The notes under the pieces were generated by a model that was not told the origin of the DNA, ran no database searches, and saw only the letters and a program-made list of their open reading frames with translations. Source: Prosopocoilus inquinatus (Eukaryota; Arthropoda; Insecta; Coleoptera; Lucanidae). From it: a stretch of 64,000 nucleotides of DNA. The stretch's first letter is position 1. Every line of letters begins with the position of its first letter. The DNA is taken from the NCBI GenBank assembly GCA_036172665.1, contig CM069878.1, forward strand, positions 20,036,501-20,100,500, read 5' to 3'. Position numbers and translations under genes: made by a program. Of the stretch, positions 38,668-47,889 are shown in pieces.

Positions 38668-39993
38668 ATGGATGTGCAACTTGAGGTAGGCACATTATCG
38701 CAGGATGAATTACTATACGAATTGCGTATTAGAGGCGTTACAGAAACGGAACCGGTAGATTCCTTGCGTAAGACCTTACGACAATTAATTAAATTAGAAA
38801 AGGGTAAAGCGTTTGTACGTCCCGCTTATCCGTACAAATTTGAGGAAGACTACGTGGCCGTTAATGATAAATTAGGCGAACTGAGTACACTGGTTAAAGA
38901 TCTAACTGATTCTTCTTCTCCATATCATCAGAAAAAAATAGCGTCAAAATTGGCTCATTCCTTTTCTCGACTTAATAATTGCTTACCACAGAACAAGCAA
39001 CAAGAATCGCAACGGTCTGGAATCTTAGTGCGTTTGGTAGCCCTCTCTACAGATTTTGAACAACGAATGAAAGCAGTTAAGCGCCCTTCTGTATCACCCC
39101 GTAAGAGTTCGGTTAGTTTGTCAACAGTTATTCCGGCTACTACTTCTTCTCCTATACCGAGCGACTCTGATTCCTCAGAGGAGGACGAGGAATCGCTTAA
39201 AACCGTTCCAATCAAGCCTGTTCCAGTTCGTAATTGGAACCTGTTCTTTTCCGGCAATTCTAGAGATTTATCATTAAACAATTTCTTTAAACGGGTGGAG
39301 GAGCTACGTGTCGCTCGTAATGTCTCAAAATCGGTGTTATTTAACTCGGCAATCGACCTTTTCAAAGATAAAGCATTGGTTTGGTTTAGGGCTAATAAAG
39401 CTTTGTTCAATTCTTGGGATGATGTGGTAATAGCCTTAAGGGAAGAATTCCAACCCGCAGACTATAATGAGAAACTCTTTGAGGAAATAAAACGGAGAAC
39501 CCAAGGTCCATCGGAAAGTATCGGAATGTACATTTCAATTATGCAAAATCTATTTTCTCGTTTAACCGTACAGATTCCTGAGCCTCAACAACTTAAAATT
39601 CTTTTACGGAATTTAATTCTCAGCCTTCAATCCCAGTTAGCATTGGTTGATATTGTATCGATATCGCAACTTTTAAAATTGGGTCGCCAGATAGAGACAC
39701 GCAAAGCTTCTATAGATGCGTATGTTCCACCTCCGCGGAAAAATTTTTCGTTAGAACCAGATTTAGCGTATGTTGACCCCACTGCTTCGACTTCTAGTAG
39801 TCCTGGTTCTCGTATCTCTTCGATTAAAACAACATCAAAGAAAGATCAGCGTTGTTGGAACTGCGGTGTGAGTGGTCATTTGGCCAGTAACTGTACCGAA
39901 CCTAAAAAAAGGTATTGTTTCCGTTGTGGTCATCCCGATGTCACTGTTCGCACTTGCCCGAAGTGCTCTTTAAACTACCGTCGAACACATTAG
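38668..39993 (+). CDS. gag: Gag polyprotein (capsid and nucleocapsid), 441 aa
   Basis: Gag forms the virus-like particle and packages the RNA. I choose the ATG at 38668 because its context, CAAAAATGG, is strong and the protein from there begins MDVQLEVGTL in a helix-rich style seen in animal gypsy elements. The frame is open 22 codons further upstream to an ATG at 38602, but that extension is hydrophobic and unlike Gag. Residues about 1-130 are charged helical sequence. Residues about 160-177 are a Ser/Asp/Glu-rich linker. Residues about 190-345 resemble the retrotransposon Gag capsid domain (WFRANKALFNSWDDVVIALR). A CCHC zinc knuckle follows at C396, C399, H404, C409. A second cysteine cluster at C417, C420, H422, C430, C433 is atypical. 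The frame ends in TAG at 39991, after the frameshift site. Confidence 0.93.
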   Translation: MDVQLEVGTLSQDELLYELRIRGVTETEPVDSLRKTLRQLIKLEKGKAFVRPAYPYKFEEDYVAVNDKLGELSTLVKDLTDSSSPYHQKKIASKLAHSFSRLNNCLPQNKQQESQRSGILVRLVALSTDFEQRMKAVKRPSVSPRKSSVSLSTVIPATTSSPIPSDSDSSEEDEESLKTVPIKPVPVRNWNLFFSGNSRDLSLNNFFKRVEELRVARNVSKSVLFNSAIDLFKDKALVWFRANKALFNSWDDVVIALREEFQPADYNEKLFEEIKRRTQGPSESIGMYISIMQNLFSRLTVQIPEPQQLKILLRNLILSLQSQLALVDIVSISQLLKLGRQIETRKASIDAYVPPPRKNFSLEPDLAYVDPTASTSSSPGSRISSIKTTSKKDQRCWNCGVSGHLASNCTEPKKRYCFRCGHPDVTVRTCPKCSLNYRRTH

Positions 39994-42900
39994 ATGGTCG
40001 TCTGATGTGTTCCGAATCTAGCACACCCTTTCAATCGACCAACATTCATAAGATACTGATTGACTTTATTTTAGCTCATGCCAGGGGTGAGGAAAGACCT
40101 TATCTTGAAGTAGGTATTCTTGGTAAATCCTTTTTCGGATTATTAGATTCGGGGGCTTCACGCACGATTATAGGTGGTCCAGGCTGGAAATGTTTGCAAG
40201 ACATGGGCTTAAATTTAAGGAAAAGCTCTACTAACTGCACTGTGGCCAACGGACAACAATGTCGAAGTCTCGGCGAGATTTGTACTCCCATTAGGGTTAA
40301 TGATAGGGTTGGTATAGTAGATCTTCTTGTTGTTCCTGAACTTAATCACACTTTAATTTTGGGGGTTGATTTCTGGAAAGCTGTGGGTATTGTTCCGGAT
40401 CTACGATCTGGTAGTTGGCACTTTAGTGACCAGACTGTAGATATCTCTTCGATTGACGTCATCACTCCTTACTCCAGCCTTAGTATAGCACAACGAGACG
40501 AACTACAGAAAGTTATCAATCATGCTTTGCTGGAATCTGAAAATCATCGCTTGGGATGTACTAATTTGGTGTCACATGAAATTACTACAGAAAGTCCTCC
40601 AATTAAACAGAGGTTTTATCCCTTATCTCCCGCAATGCAGAGAGTGGCAAACGAGGAATTAGATAAAATGTTGTCGCAAGATATCGTAGAGCCCAGTGTT
40701 AGCCCTTGGTCATCTCCTATTGTCCTCATTCCTAAGAAGGATGGAACCAGAAGATTTTGCGTGGATTATCGAAAGCTTAATCAAGTTACGCGCAAAGACG
40801 CGTATCCCCTATCTTTTGTCTCGAGTACCTTGGATAAGTTACGGGATGCAAAATTTTTGACATCGCTGGATATTAAATCCGCGTACTGGCAAATTCCGGT
40901 TACAGAAACTTCACGCCCATATACCGCCTTCACAGTCCCTGGCAGGGGTTTATTTCAATTTAAACGGATGCGTTTTGGGCTGCATAACGCATCTGCGACA
41001 TGGCAGCGATTTATTGATCTTGTCATTGGCGCCGATCTTGACCCTTTCGTATTCGCGTACCTTGATGACATAATAATTGTAACCCAAACTTTTAGTCAAC
41101 ATTTAGATATTCTTCAAAAAGTTTTGAACCGTCTTCATAATGCAGGTTTAACTCTGAATAGGGAAAAGTGCAATTTTTGCCGTGCGGAACTGAAATATCT
41201 AGGTTATGTTGTTGACCGTCAAGGTCTGCATGTCGATCCCGATAAAATCAGTGCGATAGTAAATATCCCTGTTCCCTCTACTATTAGAGAAGTGAGACGA
41301 CTTGTGGGAATGGCTTCTTGGTACCGCCGTTTCATAAAAGATTTTGTCTCTGTTATCTCGCCTTTGACCGCTCTGTTACGTAAAAATCAACCCTTCGTAT
41401 GGACTACGGATTGCGATCTTGCTTGGTTGTACATCAAAAATAAATTGATTTCCGCTCCTATTCTATCGTGCCCAGATTTTTCGAAAGACTTCATCGTTCA
41501 GACGGATGCTTCTGACTTTGGTATAGGTTGCGTTCTAAGCCAAACTTATGATGATGGTGAACGCGTAGTCTGTTACTTGAGTAGGTCTCTAACTCCTCAG
41601 GAGAGAAAGTTTTCGACGGTCGAAAAAGAATGTCAAGCGGTATTATGGTCTATTGAGAAGTTGAGACCCTACATTGAAGGCACTCATTTTACCGTCGTTA
41701 CCGACCATTTTTCATTAAAGTGGATCAATTCACTACAAAATCCTTCCGGACGTCTTTCGAGGTGGAGTATGAGGTTACAACAGTACGATTTCACGATTAT
41801 CCATCGGAAAGGTACGGATCATTTAGTTCCTGACGCTTTATCTCGGTCAATACCAGTTATTGATTCTGTGAATGTATCGAATATAACGGATAAGTGGTAC
41901 CTTGACTTACGTGATCGTGTAGAGCAACGTCCTGAACATTATCCCGCATTCCGTGTTGAAAATGGAATTTTGTATAAATTCGTTCGTCCCTTGTATCCCC
42001 GGTTATCTGACCATGACTCGCAATGGAAGCAAGTGGTGCCAGAAGGGCAGCATAAAGATCTTGTTCAGTTATGTCATGATCATCCGACCAGTGGTCATCT
42101 TGGCGTTTATAAGACGGTTTCTCGTCTCGCTCAACAATATTATTGGCCGTCCATGAAACGTCATGTCGCGAGATATGTTCGCCACTGTCAGGTCTGTCTC
42201 CGCTCGAAACCGGAACAAAAGAAACCGACCGGAAGCATGGGAGGACATTCAAACATTGCCAAGCCTTGGGAAGTTATTAGCCTAGATATAGTCGGTCCTT
42301 TACCGCGTTCTACTAAATGCTTTTCCTATATTCTTGTGATTAGCGACTGCTTTAGTAAGTTCACATTATGTTTCCCTCTGAGGAAAGCAACCGCTTCTAA
42401 TGTTGTTAAGCATTTAGAGAACGATATATTTCTTGTGTTTGGTGTTCCCAAAATAGTTATCTCTGATAACGGTGTTCAATTTCGTTCTAAAGAATATGCT
42501 CGTTTAATGGCCACTTACCACACTAAAGCCCGATACACCTCATATTACAATCCTCAAGCTAATCCCACGGAACGGATTAACCGAGTCTTAAAGACAATGC
42601 TAATTTCGTATGTTTCCGACAATCAGAAAACATGGGACCAATTTTTGCCAAATGTATCCTGTGCATTACGCACCGCCACTCACGAAATCACAGGAGTGAC
42701 GCCATATTTTATTAATTTCGGGAGAGAAATGATTATTGATGGTTCGGCACATAAGTCGGGTATTCCTCCTTCGGATACTAAAGTCCTCGAAAAGAATTCT
42801 GAAGCGCTTGCGAAACGTGCATCTGCGTTTGACCCTCTTTTCAAAGACGTACAGACTAAACTACAAAAGGCATATGTAAAGGCTAAATGCCGCTATGATC

Positions 42901-43052
42901 TCCGTCGTCGACCGGTAAATTTCGTACCCGATCAATTGGTTTGGCGGAAAAATTTCTCCTTGTCTGATGCATCGAAACAATTTTCGGCCGAGTTAGCGAG
43001 TAAATTTGTTGGACCATTTCGCATACATCGCCGTCTCGCAACAGATACCTAG
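39915..43052 (+). CDS. pol: Pol polyprotein: protease, RT, RNase H, integrase (3' truncated)
   Basis: The open frame begins after a stop at 39903. Its first codon as listed is TTG, not ATG, so entry by -1 frameshift near 39972 from gag is expected. Numbering residues from 39915: aspartic protease with DSGA at 78-81; reverse transcriptase about 235-420, with catalytic D319 (SLDIKSAYWQ) and YLDD at 382-385; RNase H about 525-645, with D531, E572, D597 and D640; integrase zinc finger H723, H728, C758, C761; integrase core D791, D851, E886 (34 residues between the last two); and a GPF motif at 1033-1035. All these catalytic residues are intact. The frame stops at a TAG (43050) where homologous coding potential continues, so the integrase tail is cut. 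No separate env follows. Confidence 0.95.
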   Translation: MFPLWSSRCHCSHLPEVLFKLPSNTLDGRLMCSESSTPFQSTNIHKILIDFILAHARGEERPYLEVGILGKSFFGLLDSGASRTIIGGPGWKCLQDMGLNLRKSSTNCTVANGQQCRSLGEICTPIRVNDRVGIVDLLVVPELNHTLILGVDFWKAVGIVPDLRSGSWHFSDQTVDISSIDVITPYSSLSIAQRDELQKVINHALLESENHRLGCTNLVSHEITTESPPIKQRFYPLSPAMQRVANEELDKMLSQDIVEPSVSPWSSPIVLIPKKDGTRRFCVDYRKLNQVTRKDAYPLSFVSSTLDKLRDAKFLTSLDIKSAYWQIPVTETSRPYTAFTVPGRGLFQFKRMRFGLHNASATWQRFIDLVIGADLDPFVFAYLDDIIIVTQTFSQHLDILQKVLNRLHNAGLTLNREKCNFCRAELKYLGYVVDRQGLHVDPDKISAIVNIPVPSTIREVRRLVGMASWYRRFIKDFVSVISPLTALLRKNQPFVWTTDCDLAWLYIKNKLISAPILSCPDFSKDFIVQTDASDFGIGCVLSQTYDDGERVVCYLSRSLTPQERKFSTVEKECQAVLWSIEKLRPYIEGTHFTVVTDHFSLKWINSLQNPSGRLSRWSMRLQQYDFTIIHRKGTDHLVPDALSRSIPVIDSVNVSNITDKWYLDLRDRVEQRPEHYPAFRVENGILYKFVRPLYPRLSDHDSQWKQVVPEGQHKDLVQLCHDHPTSGHLGVYKTVSRLAQQYYWPSMKRHVARYVRHCQVCLRSKPEQKKPTGSMGGHSNIAKPWEVISLDIVGPLPRSTKCFSYILVISDCFSKFTLCFPLRKATASNVVKHLENDIFLVFGVPKIVISDNGVQFRSKEYARLMATYHTKARYTSYYNPQANPTERINRVLKTMLISYVSDNQKTWDQFLPNVSCALRTATHEITGVTPYFINFGREMIIDGSAHKSGIPPSDTKVLEKNSEALAKRASAFDPLFKDVQTKLQKAYVKAKCRYDLRRRPVNFVPDQLVWRKNFSLSDASKQFSAELASKFVGPFRIHRRLATDT
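39969..40041 (+). promoter_or_regulatory. -1 frameshift signal: slippery site, stem-loop, possible pseudoknot
   Basis: The slippery heptamer TTTAAAC at 39969-39975 is in the right phase (T TTA AAC, with TTA and AAC as gag codons). After a 7-nt spacer a stem begins: GAACACAT at 39983-39990 pairs with ATGTGTTC at 40005-40012, extended inward by one U-G pair and AGA/TCT to 12 bp. The loop TGGTCG (39995-40000) is fully complementary to CGACCA at 40036-40041, which would form an H-type pseudoknot with a 23-nt connecting loop if part of the upper stem opens. The gag stop codon lies within the stem. Shifting here enters the pol frame. An earlier A7 run (39904-39910) is a weaker candidate. Confidence 0.85.
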
Positions 43053-43136
43053 GAGTTAAAGGATTTACAAGATCGCGTACTACCAGGTACATGGCACTCC
43101 TAGCATCTCAAACCTCATCCCGATACCGAAACGTAA
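43053..43136 (+). pseudogene. Decayed C-terminal tail of Pol/integrase
   Basis: Beyond the TAG at 43050-43052 the same frame continues with an integrase-tail-like sequence (ELKDLQDRVLPGTWH...HLKP), meets a second TAG at 43101-43103, and finally TAA at 43134-43136. The retained coding character, and the resemblance to the usual end of gypsy integrases, suggest that these are nonsense mutations rather than the natural end. Their effect on integrase is uncertain, because all catalytic residues lie upstream. Confidence 0.65.
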
Positions 43137-43183
43137 TGTCTACTTTTCGAATTGTTAATTTTATCTTCGTCAAAATTTCTTTT

Positions 43184-43199
43184 GGAGGAAGGAGTGGGA
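43184..43199 (+). promoter_or_regulatory. Polypurine tract
   Basis: GGAGGAAGGAGTGGGA ends 2 nt before the 3' LTR. It would resist RNase H and prime plus-strand DNA synthesis. The stretch 43137-43183 before it is short AT-rich spacer with no visible gene. Confidence 0.85.
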
Positions 43200-43201
43200 T
43201 T

Positions 43202-44518
43202 TGTGACGATTTGTATATATTTAGGTTGGAACTTTGTTGTAATTCCATTTTTGCCGTTTGGCACCACTTCTTTCTTCCTCCCTTCCCTTGCGCTTTTATT
43301 TGAATGATAAGATGCTCTTTACCGTCTCTTCTGTGTTGGCCTCTCGGCGAGTTAAGTACGAAGTTATTTACCGATTCCGAGTGTTTATTGTGTTTGAGGA
43401 ACCTGTTTGTTCCATTTTTGATTTGCTCGCCGATTGTATCGTTTTCGATTTTCGCATTTCGCAATTTTGTAAGAGGTCACTTGAAATTTTGTGTTTTTCC
43501 GGAAGAAGTCGATTTAGTTTCGGTAAGTCGTTTTTTGTTATTATGTTTCCTAATTTATTTCGTTGTTGTTTCTTCTTTAGGCTTCTTTTTCTTTTGGTAC
43601 TTTTTCTTCTCTTCCGGATGCATTTCCCCGACCGACCTCCAACGATAATTTTGGTCTGGTATTACGGTGATCAATCCTCCCTGACGGTTTCAGCACCAAC
43701 CTCTCCGCCTGCTTCTCATAGGACAGTTTTTACGATTCAGGAGATTGGAAATAGCCGCTGTTGAAGCCCTCCGTCAAGTCCACTTTATTTCTCGTTGCTT
43801 TTGTATCGAGGAAGATAAGAATAGGACAACAAGGAAGGTACAAGCGATCCATTTCCGAGAGAATCTTGTCGTCGTCAAGCTTTGGTGAGAGATCAGATCA
43901 CGTTAATTTTTCAAACCACTTTGTCGGGATTTGCCTTTTTTTTTTGTCTCGTTGAATTTACTCTAATTTATGCCGCGCTATTTCAAAGAAAGTTGAATTA
44001 AGTTAAATTTTTAATTTGTATTTAAAAGTACGTGTAAAGTTTCGTGGAATTCCACCAGGCTATAATTATTTTACTGTTTTGCCATCATTTAGTTGAATTA
44101 CGTAACGAATTTCAAGACCTTTTGGTCTTTCGCCTACCTGAGCAACGTACCATTTATTATTTTGTGTTACACGCCGCTAATAAATTAGTTCTCTTGCCGA
44201 TATGCAGTTTCTTTGCACTCTTTTGCTTCTGTGCTTCAATTACGATTTTTTTTTCGGACATTTCTATTCCGGTCCGTCGAGGGACCACAGGAGGCATACT
44301 TTTAGTTTGGTTCTTGGCTGCGGGGATTTCCTCGACTGGCGCCCATTTCCGGTAACTTCCGTGTCACCCACGAAAACCGCTCTCCGCTTTTCTTTTTCTG
44401 TTGTGAGCAAGCCGGAGCCAAGAGTCGTCCGTCCGTTTTTTTGTCATCATCTTCCGAGCACGGATTCGGCTGTCTTGCAAGATTTTTGAATCAGCAGGTA
44501 AGTACTTGTGACGTAACA
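43202..44518 (+). repeat. 3' LTR (1,317 bp, full length)
   Basis: It runs from TGTGACGATTTG to GTGACGTAACA and is bounded by the polypurine tract and the right ACGT duplication. It includes 622 bases missing from the 5' LTR (43349-43970), upstream of the TATA-like TATAAT at 44061, so this is probably the undamaged form. AATAAA lies at 44179-44184. Near its end it has a perfect splice-donor-like CAG/GTAAGT (44495-44503), whereas the 5' LTR has CAT/GTAAGT. Open frames within the LTR have no recognisable protein features. Confidence 0.95.
43523..43580 (+). other. Intron-like segment in U3 of the 3' LTR
   Basis: The segment begins GTAAGTCG and ends in a pyrimidine-rich TTTCTTCTTTAG, with a branch-point-like CTAAT about 28 nt before the end; length 58 nt, like minimal introns of many invertebrates. 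It lies in the part deleted from the 5' LTR. If genomic RNA started upstream of it, splicing would erase it from new copies, so it is either within untranscribed U3 or a coincidence. Confidence 0.25.
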
Positions 44519-44522
44519 ACGT
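44519..44522. repeat. Target site duplication, right (ACGT)
   Basis: ACGT directly follows the terminal ...TAACA of the 3' LTR and precedes GTTAGCG of the satellite, matching 37535-37538. Confidence 0.93.
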
Positions 44523-44878
44523 GTTAGCGTTGTTCCTGTGATGTATCTAATCGATCTTTACTAATTATCATGTTACTTGACGTTTTGATCAGCTCCAGTA
44601 ACTCAGATATGATATACGAAGATTTCGGACTCAGAAGAAGCTGGAAATAGTTTTGAACGAAACAACACGTGTTAGCGTTGTTCCTGTAATGTATCTAATC
44701 GATCTTTACTATCTGTCATGTTATTTGACGTTTTGATCGGCTCCAGTACCTCTGATGTGAGATACGAAGTTCTCGGACGCAGCAGAAGCTGGAAATAGTT
44801 TTGAACGAAACAAGACGTGTTAGCGTTGTTCCTGTGATGTATCTAATCGATCTTTACTATTTATCATGTTATTTGTCG

Positions 44879-45830
44879 CTTTGATCGGCTCCAATAACTC
44901 TGATGAGAGATACGAAGTTCTCGGACGCAGCAGAAGCTCCAAATAGTTTTGAACGAAACAACACGTGTTAGCGTTGTTCCTTCGAAGTATCTAATCGATC
45001 TTTACTATTTATCACATTATTTCAAGTTTTTATCGGCTCCAGTAACTCTGATATGAGATACGAAGTTCTCGGACGCAGCAGGAGCTGGAAATAGTTTTGA
45101 ACGAAACAACACGTGCTAGAGTAGTTCCTGTCATGTATCTAATCGATCTTTACTATTTATCATGTTATTTGACGTTACGACCGGCTCCAGTAACATTGAT
45201 GTGAGATACGATGTTTCCGGGCGCACCAAAAACTGGAAATAGTTTTGAACGAAACAACACGTGTTAGCGTTGTTCCTGTGATGTATCTAATCGATCATTA
45301 CTACCTATCATGTTATTTGAGGTTTTGATCGGCTCCAGTAACTCTGATGTGAGATACGAAGTTCTCGGACGCAGCAGGAGCTGGAAATAGTTTTGAACGA
45401 AACAACACGTGCTAGCGTTGTTCCTGTGATGTATCTAATCGATCGTTACTATTTATCATGTTATTTGACGTTTCGATGGACTCCAGTAACCCTGATGTGA
45501 GATACGAAGTTCTCGGACGCAGCAGAAGCTCCAAATAGTTTTGAACGAAACAACACGTGTTAGCGTTGTTCCTTCGAAGTATCTAATCGATCTTTACTAT
45601 GTATCACATTATTTCAAGTTTTTATCGGCTCCAGTAACTCTGATATGAGATACGAAGTTCTCGGACGCAGCAGGAGCTGGAAATAGTTTTGAACGAAACA
45701 ACACGTGCTAGAGTAGTTCCTGTCATGTATCTAATCGACCTTTACTATTTATCATGTTACTTGACGTTACGACCGGCTCCAGTAACTTTGATGTGAGATA
45801 CCATGTTTCCGGGCGCACCAAAAACTGGAA
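44879..45830 (+). repeat. Four-monomer (592-bp) local tandem repeat
   Basis: The variants CAGAAGCTCCAAATAG (44931 and 45523) and ACGTGCTAGAGTAGTTCC (45111 and 45703) recur at 592 bp, exactly four monomers. The shared run is about 44879-45240 and 45471-45832. Confidence 0.75.
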
Positions 45831-47889
45831 ATAGTTTTGAACGAAACAACACGTGTTAGCGTTGTTCCTGTGATGTATCTAATCGATATTTACTGTCTAT
45901 CATGTTACTTGATGTTTTGATCGGCTCCAGTAACTCTGATGTGAGATACGAAGTTCTCGGACGCAGCAGAAGCTGGAAATAGTTTTGAACGAAACAACAC
46001 GTGTTAGCGTTGTTCCTGTGATGTATCTAATCGATCATTACTGCCTATCATGTTATTTGACGTTTTGGTCGGCTCCAGTAACTCTGATGTGAGATACGAA
46101 ATTCTCGGACGCAGCAGAAGCTGGAAATAGTTTTGAACGAAACTACACGTGTTACCGTTGTTCCTGTGATGTATCTAATAGATCATTACTACCTATCATG
46201 TTATTTGACGTTTAGATCGGCTCCAGTAACTCTGATGTGAGATACGAAATTCTCGGACGCAGCAGGAGCTGGAAATAGTTTTGAACGAAACAACACGTGC
46301 TAGCGTTGTTCCTGTGATGTATCTAATCGATCTTTTCTATTTATCATGTTATTTGAGGTTTCGATGGACTCCAGTAACTCTGATGTGAGATACGAAGTTC
46401 TCGGACGCAGCAGAAGCTGGAAATAGCTTTGAACGAAACAACACGTGTTAGCCTTGTTCCTGTGAGGTATCTAATCGATCTTTACTATTTATCATGTTAT
46501 TTGACGATTCAATGGACTCCAGTGAGTCTGATGTGAGATAGGATTTTTCCGGGCGCACCAAAAGTTGGAAGTAGTTTTGAACTAAACAACACGTGCTAGC
46601 GTTGTTCCTGTGATGTATCTAATCGATCTTTACTATCTAGCATGTTTTTCGAGGTTTCGATGGACTCCATTAACTTATGTGAGATACGAAGTTCTCGGAC
46701 GCAGCAGAAGCTGGAAATAGTTTTGAACGAAACAACACGTGTTAGCGTTGTTCCTGTGATGTATCTAATCGATCTTTACTATTTATCATGTTATTTGATG
46801 TCTTGATCGGCTCCAGTAACTCTGAAATTAGATACGAAGTTCTCGGGCGCAGCAGGAGCTGGAAATAGTTTTGAACGAAACAACACGTGCTAGCGTTGTT
46901 CCTGTGATATATCTAATCGATCTTTACTATTTATCATGTTATTTGACGTTTCGATGGACTCCAGTAACTCTGATATTAGATACGAAGTTCTCGGACGCAG
47001 CAGAAGCTGGAAATAGTTTTGAACGAAACAACACGGGCTAGCGTTGTTCCTGTGATGTGTCTAATCGATCTTTACTATTTATCATGTTATTTGACGCTTT
47101 GATCGGCTCCAGTAACTCTGATGTGAGATACGAATTTCTCGGACGCAGCAGAAGCTGGAAATAGTTTTGAACGAAACAACACGTGTTAGCGTTGTTCCTG
47201 TGATGTATCTAATCGATAATTACTACCTATCATGTTATTTGACGTTTAGATCGGCTCCAGTAACTCTGATGTGATATACGAAATTCTCGTACGCAGCAGG
47301 AGCTGGAAATAGTTTTGAACGAAACAACACGTGTTAGCGTTGTTCCTGTGATGTATCTAATCGATCTTTACTATTTATCAATTTATTTGACGTTTTGATC
47401 GGCTCCAGTAACTCTGATGTGAGAGACGAAGTTCTCGGACGCAGCAGAAGCTGGAAATAGTTTTGAACGAAACAACACGTGTTAGCGTTGTTCCTGTGAT
47501 GTATCTAATCGATCATTACTGCCTACCATGTTATTTGACGTTTTGGTCGGCTCCAGTAACTCTGATGTGAGATACGAAGTTCTCGGTCGCAGCAGAAGCT
47601 GGAAATAGTTTTGAACGAAACGACACGTGTTACCGTTGTTCCTGTGATGTATCTAATCGATCTTTACTATTTATCATGTTATTTGACGTTTCAATGGACT
47701 CCAGTGAGTCTGATGTGCGATAGGATTTTTCCGGGCGCACCAAAAGTTGGAAGTAGTTTAGAACTAAACAACACGTGTTAGCGTTGTTCCTGAGATGTAT
47801 CTAATCGATCTTTACTATTTATCATGTTATTTGACGTTTTGATCGGCTCCAGTAACTCTGATGTGAGAGACGAAGTTCTCGGACGCAGC

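Larger units (their letters stand above)
37539..44518 (+). mobile_element. Ty3/gypsy-type LTR retrotransposon, damaged
   Basis: This is a complete-length element of 6,980 bp: 5' LTR, tRNA-Lys PBS, leader, gag, pol in the -1 frame, polypurine tract and 3' LTR, flanked by ACGT duplications. The domain order PR-RT-RNaseH-IN places it in Ty3/gypsy rather than Ty1/copia, where integrase precedes RT. There is no room for an env gene: only about 65 bp separate the end of the decayed pol tail from the 3' LTR. The copy is probably not autonomous now, because the 5' LTR has lost 613 bp net and the pol C-terminus is interrupted by two TAG codons. LTR divergence of 8 substitutions in about 695 aligned bases suggests a fairly recent insertion. 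Confidence 0.96.

Noticed and set aside
39904..39912. Run of seven A as the main gag-pol slippery site
   Set aside because: In the gag phase the second codon (AGG) re-pairs poorly with AAG. The TTTAAAC site downstream fits the rule fully and has a stem at the right distance.
38955..43092. Minus-strand open frames opposite gag and pol
   Set aside because: They are shadows of the plus-strand coding region with no protein features of their own.
43053..43201. An env-like third gene after pol
   Set aside because: Only about 150 bp lie between the pol stop and the 3' LTR, mostly decayed integrase tail and the polypurine tract.
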